Of a stretch of DNA of 64,000 nt, positions 43,927 through 51,825 are shown piece after piece. The DNA is from Hyphomonas atlantica corrig. (GTDB lineage: Bacteria > Pseudomonadota > Alphaproteobacteria > Caulobacterales > Hyphomonadaceae), in the NCBI RefSeq assembly GCF_000682715.1, contig NZ_AWFH01000006.1:1-64000 (forward strand). Reading direction: 5' to 3'. The position numbers and the translations under genes are program-made. Numbering within the stretch: the stretch's first letter is position 1; the number at the start of each line of letters is the position of its first letter. Below the pieces are notes generated by a model. That model had not been told where the DNA came from. It saw only the letters and a program-made list of their open reading frames with translations, and searched no databases.

Positions 43927-44894
43927 ACGTTGAACGCCCGGCGAACGAGCGAGGGCGCAAGCGGGGACACGGTGTGCCCGATCATCGAAAGCCCATAATA
44001 GGTGGTCGCGAGCCCCTTGGCGACGAGACGCCCCCGCGCGCCGAGCTTCATACCATCGGCCCCTTCGTCGATGCGCCTGAACGCACCTGAGAGATTCCAC
44101 TTCGCCTTGCGCAGCGGGAACAGCGACGGACGCGGATCAGACTGCGGCCGGAGCGTCTGGTCCATCAACCAGGCATCATGGCCATCAATGACGGCACGCT
44201 TCAGAAAGTGGCCGAGGCCATTTGGCGGCGGATGGGAAACGCGCGCGGCCGGACAGATCTCGATCTGTTCTCCTGTCTTGCGCAACTGGTCGGCCAGCAC
44301 ATAGCAGCGCCCCCGCACCAGGTCGCTGTCCGGGAACGGTGCGCGGAGAAAGGTTTCCCGCTCGATCAGGAAATTGTTGGCAAAGAAGCGATCGCTTTCA
44401 AAAGCCTCTGTCGCAGGCGACCGCGGCGGGAAGAACCAGAACAGGGCGAAGGCCCGGTCCAGCAGGCTGACAGGTTCGACATAGGTCTGGCCGCCGACAA
44501 TGACCGCATTGCTGGTGCGACGAGCTTCCAGCAACGTTTCGAGCCAAGCCTCTTCCGGCACGACATCACTGTCGATGAAACATAACCAGGGCCGCGTCGC
44601 GAGGGTCGCGCCAAGATTCTTCTGCTCGTAATATTCCAGATCGTGGGCGGCTTCGATGCGGATCTCGGCGCGCGCCTCCGGATTCCAGGCCGAGTCCACG
44701 AATTGCTTCAGGGCGCTTGAATCAATGGCCTCTGGATCATGCAGAATCAGGATTTCGGCAGGGTCCGCAAACCGGTCAGCCAGGGCCGCAATCTGTCCGG
44801 ACACACATTCGAGCATGCCTGCGGCGCGATCCGCCTCCGCGAGCTTGGCGTTCTCCCATTCCATGATGACCGAAAGGCCGGGATACCTTGTCAT
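43923..44894 (-). CDS. family 2-type glycosyltransferase
   Basis: A 323-residue GT-A fold protein. It opens with LSVIMEWENAKLAEADRAAG. The DxD-like CFIDSDVVPEEAWLETLLEA is near residue 115. VGGQTYVEPVSLLDRAF and FANNFLIERETFLRAPF (acceptor loop) follow, then a hydrophobic C-terminal helix region (ATTYYGLSMIGHTVSPLAPS). It might add sugar to a lipid or polysaccharide; donor and acceptor unknown. The start Met at 44894 follows AGGAAC. Convergent with hisE. Confidence 0.78.
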   Translation of the reverse strand: MTRYPGLSVIMEWENAKLAEADRAAGMLECVSGQIAALADRFADPAEILILHDPEAIDSSALKQFVDSAWNPEARAEIRIEAAHDLEYYEQKNLGATLATRPWLCFIDSDVVPEEAWLETLLEARRTSNAVIVGGQTYVEPVSLLDRAFALFWFFPPRSPATEAFESDRFFANNFLIERETFLRAPFPDSDLVRGRCYVLADQLRKTGEQIEICPAARVSHPPPNGLGHFLKRAVIDGHDAWLMDQTLRPQSDPRPSLFPLRKAKWNLSGAFRRIDEGADGMKLGARGRLVAKGLATTYYGLSMIGHTVSPLAPSLVRRAFNV

Positions 44895-45008
44895 AAAATC
44901 TGTTCCTGCCTGCCGGGACACCTTATCGCGAAAGCAATATCCGCGCCAAGCAAGGCGAATGTGCCAGCGAGGCGGGAAATCCGGACACATGCGCGAATAT
45001 TCAGCGCG

Positions 45009-45743
45009 CTACACCTCTCTCGGCGGTTTCAGGCGGCGTTTGGTCTGGTGGGTGTCGGCCTTGTCGCCGGTGGGTTTTTCGCCGCGCATATAGTGGCGCT
45101 GCCAGCGTTCTTTCATGGCGTTTTCCTCGCCACCCGCGAGACGCGTATTGAAATCAGCGCGGCTGTCGCGCCACGCGTCATATTCCTTCACCAGTTCCTC
45201 ATTCGAGCGTAACAGTTTCCGCTCCGGCTCGATCTCTTCCAGCTTCTTGTGTTCCATCAGCGTGATGAAGGCGAAGGGCTCGCCCTTTTCGAAGATCACC
45301 TCGCCAGGGCGGGTCATCTGCCAGTTCATCGTGAACGGAAACGGTAGCCAGTCTGTCTCAACGAGGCCTGTCAGCGGGTAGATGCCATCCTTCGGCCAGT
45401 TTGGCGGGCCGGTGACCCAGACGCCCCAGCCGGGCGGCGTGCGGAACAGATGGCCTGTATGGAAAGTGACGATTCCGCGCATGAAATGAGCATCCGCAAA
45501 GCTGGCGATGGCGTTCGGATCGCCGCGGGTCAGCAACTGGATGTCTTCATTCCGGTTGCCGCCATTCCACTTGATCTTGATGTCCATCGGGCACAGCAAT
45601 TCCCAGCCGGTGGCGTTTGCCATGGTCAGCGGCAGGCACCGATAGGGGTGGCGATCCGTGAACGCATCCATCCAGTCGCGATTGGAGCGCGCGGGCACAA
45701 GGTCTGGCGCGACATCATAGATCTTGTAGCAGTCGAGGTGCAT
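45009..45743 (-). CDS. DUF6065 family protein
   Basis: A 244-residue cytosolic protein beginning MHLDCYKIYDVAPDLVPARS. It contains RCLPLTMANATGWELLCPMD, GHLFRTPPGWGVWVTGPPNW, TDWLPFPFTMNWQMTRPG and FEKGEPFAFITLMEHKKLE. These fit the DUF6065 family as I remember it. Many conserved Trp/Pro residues and no catalytic motif. Divergent from the deacylase-like gene with only 58 bases between starts. Function unknown. Confidence 0.72.
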   Translation of the reverse strand: MHLDCYKIYDVAPDLVPARSNRDWMDAFTDRHPYRCLPLTMANATGWELLCPMDIKIKWNGGNRNEDIQLLTRGDPNAIASFADAHFMRGIVTFHTGHLFRTPPGWGVWVTGPPNWPKDGIYPLTGLVETDWLPFPFTMNWQMTRPGEVIFEKGEPFAFITLMEHKKLEEIEPERKLLRSNEELVKEYDAWRDSRADFNTRLAGGEENAMKERWQRHYMRGEKPTGDKADTHQTKRRLKPPREV

Positions 45744-45801
45744 GGAAGCGGTATCCGGGGCAAAGCTTGACGAGGCCTCAAGTCTTGGCCCAAAGGGCGC
45801 C

Positions 45802-46311
45802 ATGACCGCAACCCCCGATGATCTGTTCGCCTATTTGGATGAGTTGGGCATTGCCCACACCACGCACTGGCACGCGCCCGTCTTCACCGTGGAGGAAGGC
45901 CGGGACCTGAAAGCGTCGATGCCGGGCGGGCATACGAAGAACCTGTTCCTGACCGACAAGGATGGCACCATCATCCTGATTGCAGCGGAGGCGCACTCAC
46001 AGTTGAAGCTGAACCGGCTGCACCGGCTGATCGGCACGCGGCGGCTTTCCTTTGGCGCGCCGGAATTGATGGAAGAGGTTCTGGGCGTCACACCGGGATC
46101 CGTTACGGCGTTCGCATTGATGAATGACCGGGAAGGACGCGTGCGCTTTCTGGTGGATGCGGCCCTGATGGCGCATGATCCGGTGAACTTCCACCCGCTG
46201 ACCAATACAGGCACAACGGCCATCGCGCGGGACGACCTGGAAGTATTCGCGCGCGCAACGGGACACGGGTTCGAAGTGGTGGACTTCACTCAATTGCTGG
46301 ACGAGGGCTGA
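45802..46311 (+). CDS. YbaK/ProX-type aminoacyl-tRNA deacylase
   Basis: Single-domain editing protein, 169 residues, of the family that clears misacylated Ala- or Cys-tRNA(Pro). It has FTVEEGRDLKASMPGGHTKN, the substrate-site GHTKNLF, and FGAPELMEEVLGVTPGSVTAF. VDAALMAHDPVNFHPLTNTG comes near the end. The catalytic-type Lys is in TKNLF. The start at 45802 is chosen; the longer frame covers the DUF6065 promoter. Closest in length to ProX/PrdX. Confidence 0.87.
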   Translation: MTATPDDLFAYLDELGIAHTTHWHAPVFTVEEGRDLKASMPGGHTKNLFLTDKDGTIILIAAEAHSQLKLNRLHRLIGTRRLSFGAPELMEEVLGVTPGSVTAFALMNDREGRVRFLVDAALMAHDPVNFHPLTNTGTTAIARDDLEVFARATGHGFEVVDFTQLLDEG

Positions 46312-46322
46312 TCCCATGCCCC

Positions 46323-46357
46323 AAAAAAGGGAGGGGCCGCCCATGACAGGCGACCCC
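46323..46357 (-). terminator. rho-independent terminator of the TonB receptor gene
   Basis: Minus-strand 9-bp stem (GGGGTCGCC/GGCGGCCCC, one G-U) with a 7-base loop, then TCCCTTTTTT. It lies about 34 bases after the receptor stop and before the convergent deacylase stop. Confidence 0.78.
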
Positions 46358-46390
46358 GGGGATTGACTTGCTGAGAAGTCTTTTGACTGA

Positions 46391-48895
46391 CTAATCGAAT
46401 GTATATTTCAGACGCACACCCATCGAGCGCGGTGCGCCGACGTGCGTGTAGTAGGTACGCTGATAGACTGGACCGCCGAGATCATCGGACAGAACCTGAT
46501 TGTAGAGATTCGTGCCGACGACGCCGGTTTCGTAGAACTCATCGAACAGATTGTTCACGAAGAAGGTCGCCTGCCAGTCACCCGTGTCATACACCGCGGA
46601 GACGTTGGCAAGGCCGAAGGAATCCAACGTCAGGCCATCGCCAAGTCCGCCGGTCCGGCTGAGCACGTCGCCCTGCCATGTGTAGCCAGCATTGAAGGCG
46701 AGTTCGCCATCAGCAAACGGCATGACATAGGTACCAAACACGGACAGCTGGTCTTCAGGAGAGCCCGGCAGGCGGTCGCCATCGCTGCCGTCCAGAAGGA
46801 CTGTGCCAAAGCCTGGAGGCGAAATGGTACCGACAAGACCCGGCGCGTCAGCGGTCAGTTTGGCCTCAGTGTGACTGTAGCTGCCGCGGACAGACAGGTT
46901 TTCGTTTACAGCCCAGGCTCCACTGACTTCGAAGCCTTTTGATTCCGCACCTTCGGCGTTCACCGTGATCGGAATAGATGCGTTGATCGTGGCGGAGGTG
47001 AGCTGCGGATCGGACCATTCGATGAAGTAGACGGCACCGTTCAGCGTCACCCGGCCATCCATGAGTGTTGATTTGAATCCGAGCTCATAATTGGTTGTGG
47101 TGTCAGGACCGTACTGCGACTCATCCCGTGTGGAGATATCGCCCGCACCCGGCCCGAACTGCTGCCCCGGCAACAGCGCACAGGCGCCCTGCTGGTTGTC
47201 TGTCGGATCATAATCCGGGCAAACGCCGATACCGTTTGAGTTACCGATACGATAGCCTTCACTGACTGTGAAATAGCCAAGAATATCGTCAGTGAACTCA
47301 TAAGACGTGTTGAACTTGAAAAGTGTTCCGTCGTCTGACTGGCTGGTGCGTTCGGTACCGTTGGGGCTGCCGGCCGCAAAGTCAGACTTCAGGCTGTTTT
47401 CCAGATCATTGATGCCGACCGGCTGCAGATAGTCCGGGCCACTGTCAAACAAGGGGAAATCCACATCACTGAAGGATTCAAGATCGTACTCATAGTAGCG
47501 ACCGCCAACCGTGACGGTCCACTTGTCTGTGATCTCAAACCCGATTTCACCGAACAGAGCCATTTCCTCAAGCTCGGAGAAGAACTGGGAATAGTATTCC
47601 AGATCGTCCGGACGGTCGAAACCAACATAGTCCGCATAGCCCGGCGTGTATTCCTGTGAATACGACGTGACGTCTGAGTTGTTGTAGAACGCGCCAATGA
47701 TCCAGTTGAATCGGCTTTCCGTCGTCGAGACGAGGCGGACCTCCTGGTTGAAGGTGTTTTCACGTCCCTTCTCATGCGTGAAGGAGGTGAAGGTCGGGAA
47801 CAACTCATAGCTGTATTCCAGAGAGATCAGCAGATCTGTCTGGTCGCGCTGGCCGTCATCATCAAAGCGGGAATAGCCGGTGGCAGAGGTCAGTTCGGCA
47901 AAGCCGAGATCGGCTGTCAGCTCAAGCGCGAGCAGCTGGTTCGTGATCTCGTTCGGCTCTTCGACGCGCTTGGCCAGTTCATACTTGCCGGTGTTGAGCG
48001 TATTGCGCCAGCTGGAGCCTTGGCGGCCATCAATGTCCGACTTCTGATAGTAATAGGTTGCCGTACCATCGAGCCAGTCGAGCGGCTCCCAGCGCGCAGC
48101 AAGGCGTCCCGACACCGTCCGTTCACCATTCGCATCTGTCACGCCGCGCAGGTTTGCGGCCACATCAGACGGATCGGAAAAATCCGGATCCGGGTCAGAC
48201 ACGCCGATTTCCTGAACGATATAAGGATAATCGATGAAGCCGGAATCATCTTCAAAGTCGATCGAGCCTCGGATGGCAAAGTTCGGGGCCAGCGCCTTGT
48301 TGAAGGTCAGGCCGGTCTCGTAGCTGAGCGAGCTGGCTTCGGAATATTTCGAAACCTCGGAGCGGACTTCGAGAAGATCGCCCCCGAAATCCGGCTTGTT
48401 CGGAATGTAGCGGATGGCGCCGCCCAGCGTGCCGGCACCATAGAGTGTGCCCTGTGGCCCAAGCAGAACCTCGACACGCTGCATGTCGTTCAGCTTCAGG
48501 TCCACGAACAACGGAATTTCGCCAATATAGGTTGCGACCGTGCCGCCGCCGTCATTGTTGCCATCGCCGGAGCCGAGGCCATCCGCATTCAGGCCGCGCA
48601 CGATCAACGGGTTGCCCTGACGGCCCCCGCGATCCACCACGTTGATACCGGGCACGTAGGACAGCATATCGGACAGTTCGTCGAAGCCCTGCTCCTCGAT
48701 CTGTTCGCCGCCAACCGCTGCAATGTTCAACGGAATGTCCTGAACGCTTTCGGCGCGGCGAGTTGCCGTTACAGTGATTGTCTGCGCACGCAGTTCGCTG
48801 TCGCCTGAGGCGTCTTCCTGGGCATTGGCGCCCATGACCAGGCCCGTCGCAAGAACGGCGAGGCTGGTCTGTCTTAACAAGCTGGATTTCGACAT
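46391..48895 (-). CDS. TonB-dependent outer-membrane receptor
   Basis: An 834-residue receptor with signal peptide (cleaved near GANA-QED) and a TonB-box-like ITVTATRRAESVQDIP. The plug domain includes PGINVVDRGGRQGNPLIVRG, followed by a 22-strand-type barrel with a C-terminal Phe region (MGVRLKYTFD). The barrel holds many Tyr/Asp-rich strands. The family imports siderophores, vitamin B12, sugars or other large nutrients; no marker names the substrate here. Single gene with a terminator downstream, divergent from the TPR-sulfotransferase gene. Confidence 0.93.
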   Translation of the reverse strand: MSKSSLLRQTSLAVLATGLVMGANAQEDASGDSELRAQTITVTATRRAESVQDIPLNIAAVGGEQIEEQGFDELSDMLSYVPGINVVDRGGRQGNPLIVRGLNADGLGSGDGNNDGGGTVATYIGEIPLFVDLKLNDMQRVEVLLGPQGTLYGAGTLGGAIRYIPNKPDFGGDLLEVRSEVSKYSEASSLSYETGLTFNKALAPNFAIRGSIDFEDDSGFIDYPYIVQEIGVSDPDPDFSDPSDVAANLRGVTDANGERTVSGRLAARWEPLDWLDGTATYYYQKSDIDGRQGSSWRNTLNTGKYELAKRVEEPNEITNQLLALELTADLGFAELTSATGYSRFDDDGQRDQTDLLISLEYSYELFPTFTSFTHEKGRENTFNQEVRLVSTTESRFNWIIGAFYNNSDVTSYSQEYTPGYADYVGFDRPDDLEYYSQFFSELEEMALFGEIGFEITDKWTVTVGGRYYEYDLESFSDVDFPLFDSGPDYLQPVGINDLENSLKSDFAAGSPNGTERTSQSDDGTLFKFNTSYEFTDDILGYFTVSEGYRIGNSNGIGVCPDYDPTDNQQGACALLPGQQFGPGAGDISTRDESQYGPDTTTNYELGFKSTLMDGRVTLNGAVYFIEWSDPQLTSATINASIPITVNAEGAESKGFEVSGAWAVNENLSVRGSYSHTEAKLTADAPGLVGTISPPGFGTVLLDGSDGDRLPGSPEDQLSVFGTYVMPFADGELAFNAGYTWQGDVLSRTGGLGDGLTLDSFGLANVSAVYDTGDWQATFFVNNLFDEFYETGVVGTNLYNQVLSDDLGGPVYQRTYYTHVGAPRSMGVRLKYTFD

Positions 48896-49017
48896 AAAAT
48901 TCTCCTTAAGTTCCTACCTCACCTTCCTGAGCAGGACATCGGAGGGACCCCTCCCTCACGCCGCCATCCCATACGGCAGCACGATTGTTCCCAAGGAGTA
49001 AGATTTTTGGCACGCCT

Positions 49018-50667
49018 GTGCGTCACCCGTCTGCAGAACAGGATGAAAGGAGCACAGCTCTGACCAATAATTGGGCAAATTCACCGCAAAGCGCCCTGCT
49101 AGACGAGGCAGCCGCCATGCTGGCCAGACGGGAATACCGGGAGGCGCATGGATTGTGCATGAAAGCGCTGCAGGCTGACCCGGCAGAGATGCGCGCCTTT
49201 TACCTGCTTGGTATTCTCACGGCGGACCATTCAAATCATTCAAAAGCAATTGAGCTGTTTGACCGGGCCCTGGCGGTGGGGACACCCCGTTCGGACATTC
49301 TGGCGCAGAAGGCCCGGTGCCAGATCGCCCTGCTCCAGCGGGAAAAAGCTGTACAGAGCGCTGAGGCGGCGGCGAAGCTGGAACCGGATGACGCGTTCAC
49401 GCTGGACACGCTTGGTGTTGTCTTCAGCCGGGCCGGCCTGCACGCGCGGTCCCTAGGTTTTTACCAGCGTGCCACAGATGCGGCGTCGGATGTGGCGGCC
49501 TATCACTACAATCATGGCGCGGCACTACAGTTTGCCGGGCGTATGGATGAAGCGCGCGATGCCTACCGCACATGTCTTGCGCTGGACCCGTCCGATACGC
49601 GGGCGCGCGCAGCCATTGTGCAGATCACGAAACAGACAGAAAGTCAGAACGAGATCGCTCAGCTGGAGCAGGTTTTCCCGTCGATTGCGGACGATGCCGA
49701 TGACGCCCTGCGCATCGGCCATGCACTCGCCAAGGCGCATGAAGACCTCAACCGTCCGGCAGATGCGATGCACTGGCTAGCGCGCGCGAAGGCCGTAAAA
49801 TGGGCGGGCCTGCACCATGACGAGGCGTTCGATGCGGCTGTGTTCGAGGCCGCAAAGCGCGCGGCGGATGAGCCGGGAGCTGGCGGTTTTACAGATGCCG
49901 CGCCGATCTTCATCGTGGGGATGCCCCGCACCGGCACAACTTTGGTCGACCGGATCCTCTCCAGTCACAGCGAGGTCACCTCAGCCGGGGAATTGGCTGA
50001 TTTCGGCCTCGCCCTGAAACAATTGTCAGGCACGCGGTCGAACTATGTGCTGGATGCGGAAACACTGAATGCCGCCGCTCGGGTGGATGCCGCGACGGTG
50101 GGCCAGACCTATATGGCGCGGGTGAAGGCCACGCTCGGCCTGTCGGGTCGGTTCATCGACAAGCTGCCGCTAAACGCGATCTATGCGCCGATTATCCTGT
50201 CCGCATTGCCAAACGCGCGGATCATCTGCCTGCGGCGGCATCCGGCCGATACGGTGCTCAGCAATTACCGCCAACTGTTCGCGACGCGGTATCCGTATTA
50301 TGATTACGCGCTGAACCTGGAAGCGACAGCGAACTATTATGTGGGCTTCGATCGCATGATCCGCCATTTCTCGGACACACTGCCCGCTGACCGGTTTACG
50401 CAAGTGCATTATGAGGACGTGGTGGCAGACATTGAGGGCGAAGCCCGGCGCCTGCTTGACTTCTGCGGGCTTGCCTTTGAGCCGCAATGTATTGATTTCC
50501 ATCGGAATGCTGCGCCTGTCGCGACGGCCAGTTCCGCTCAGGTACGTGAGCCGCTCTACACACGCGCGCTGGCCCGGTGGAAACGCTACAAAGCCTATCT
50601 CGGCCCGGCGCTGGACATATTGGAAGCGGCTGACTGCATCCAGCCAAGCGAGCGCGCTGCCCCTTAG
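49018..50667 (+). CDS. TPR-sulfotransferase fusion protein
   Basis: About 549 residues. The N-terminal half (about 20-260) has TPR-like helices (AAAMLARREYREAHGLCMKA, AIELFDRALAVG, AYRTCLALDPSD). The C-terminal half is a PAPS-dependent sulfotransferase: 5'-phosphosulfate loop FIVGMPRTGTTLVDRILSSH and 3'-phosphate site ARIICLRRHPADTVLSNYRQ. The start is uncertain. A strong AAAGGAG lies 7 bases before an in-frame CTG at 49060, while GTG at 49018 and TTG at 48985 have weaker sites; no ATG occurs before the first repeat. The acceptor is unknown, probably a protein or surface glycan. Confidence 0.87.
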   Translation: MRHPSAEQDERSTALTNNWANSPQSALLDEAAAMLARREYREAHGLCMKALQADPAEMRAFYLLGILTADHSNHSKAIELFDRALAVGTPRSDILAQKARCQIALLQREKAVQSAEAAAKLEPDDAFTLDTLGVVFSRAGLHARSLGFYQRATDAASDVAAYHYNHGAALQFAGRMDEARDAYRTCLALDPSDTRARAAIVQITKQTESQNEIAQLEQVFPSIADDADDALRIGHALAKAHEDLNRPADAMHWLARAKAVKWAGLHHDEAFDAAVFEAAKRAADEPGAGGFTDAAPIFIVGMPRTGTTLVDRILSSHSEVTSAGELADFGLALKQLSGTRSNYVLDAETLNAAARVDAATVGQTYMARVKATLGLSGRFIDKLPLNAIYAPIILSALPNARIICLRRHPADTVLSNYRQLFATRYPYYDYALNLEATANYYVGFDRMIRHFSDTLPADRFTQVHYEDVVADIEGEARRLLDFCGLAFEPQCIDFHRNAAPVATASSAQVREPLYTRALARWKRYKAYLGPALDILEAADCIQPSERAAP

Positions 50668-50729
50668 GCAACTCTGGTCATAGCTGAGCGAGGCATTAGA
50701 CTTGTCCCTGACAGAGGGAGTCACACGCC

Positions 50730-51746
50730 ATGAAACACCGCCGCCTCGGCAAGAGCGCCATTTACGTGTCCGATATCTGCATGGGCACAATGACTTTCGG
50801 GTCGCAAACCGATGAAGCCGAATCTCACAAGATCCTGGATGCCTGCTTCGACGCCGGGATCAACTTCTATGACACGGCAGAAAACTACCCCGTGCCGCCA
50901 AAGGTGGACTGGGCCGGGCGGACGGAAGAGATCTTTGGCCGCTGGATGAAGACCAAGGATCGCGACCGGATCATCGTCGCCACGAAAGTGTGCGGCCCGT
51001 CTCATGGATGGATCAAGGGCTCTCAGCGCGGGGAAATGACGGCGCTGGACCGACACAATATCCGCCGCGCGATCGAGGCCAGCCTGACACGCCTGCAGAC
51101 GGACTATGTCGACCTGTACCAGACGCACTGGCCAGATCATGGCACCGATTTCGAAGAGACGATGGAAACGCTGGACGACTTGGTCCGCGAGGGAAAAGTT
51201 CGCGTCGTCGGCTGCAGCAATGAAGACGCCTGGGGCCTGATGAAAAGTATCGAGACGTCCAACCGTCTGGGCACGGTGCGCTATCATACCATTCAGAACA
51301 ATTTTAGCCTGAACAATCGGCGCTTCGAAGATGCGCTCGCCAAAGTGTGTCGGCGCGAAGGCGTTAGCCTGATCCCGTACTCACCACTTGCGGGTGGTGT
51401 TCTGTCTGGCAAGTATCAGGACGGCGCGCTTCCGGAAGGCGCACGTTTTTCCAGCTATCTTCAGCATGGCGGGCGCCAGACACTGATGGCTGGACGCTTC
51501 GTGAATGAGAAGTCTCTGGAAGCAACGCGCCGATACATGGACATCGCGAAGGACGCGGGCATGGCTCCGGTGACGCTTGCCACAGCGTGGTCAAAACAGC
51601 ATGATTTCGTTGCCTCCACCATTGTTGGCGTTTCCAAATTCGATCAGCTGGCGGATATACTGGCGGCAACTGACTTGGAGTTGTCAGACGATGTCATGAA
51701 AGCGTGTGATGCGGTTGCCAAGGATGTCATGTATCCGATGGGCTGA
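50730..51746 (+). CDS. aldo/keto reductase
   Basis: A 338-residue (beta/alpha)8 NADPH-dependent reductase of the AKR fold, similar in layout to Tas-type proteins. The catalytic set is visible: Asp and Tyr in NFYDTAENY, Lys in VATKVCGPS, His in YQTHWPDHG. NADPH binding includes VGCSNEDAWGL, YSPLAGGVLSG and TIVGVSKFDQL. Good spacing to GAGGGAGT upstream of the ATG. Single gene ending at the shared terminator before ftsK. Confidence 0.9.
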   Translation: MKHRRLGKSAIYVSDICMGTMTFGSQTDEAESHKILDACFDAGINFYDTAENYPVPPKVDWAGRTEEIFGRWMKTKDRDRIIVATKVCGPSHGWIKGSQRGEMTALDRHNIRRAIEASLTRLQTDYVDLYQTHWPDHGTDFEETMETLDDLVREGKVRVVGCSNEDAWGLMKSIETSNRLGTVRYHTIQNNFSLNNRRFEDALAKVCRREGVSLIPYSPLAGGVLSGKYQDGALPEGARFSSYLQHGGRQTLMAGRFVNEKSLEATRRYMDIAKDAGMAPVTLATAWSKQHDFVASTIVGVSKFDQLADILAATDLELSDDVMKACDAVAKDVMYPMG

Positions 51747-51750
51747 GGTT

Positions 51751-51795
51751 TAAAAAGGTCGAGCCCCCACCCGCTTCTGTGTCGGATGGAGGCTC
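51751..51795 (-). terminator. terminator between aldo/keto reductase gene and ftsK
   Basis: Minus-strand 13-bp stem (two G-U pairs), loop of 9, then GACCTTTTTAAA. It ends ftsK transcription; on the plus strand the same pairs are mismatched and the helix is weaker. Confidence 0.75.
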
Positions 51796-51825
51796 TTCCT
51801 TTGTGACCCACCAAAGCTTGTGGGA

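Noticed and set aside
47774-48808. 344-codon plus-strand frame antisense to the TonB receptor gene
   Set aside because: Receptor frame shows signal peptide, plug and barrel; the antisense product has no features.
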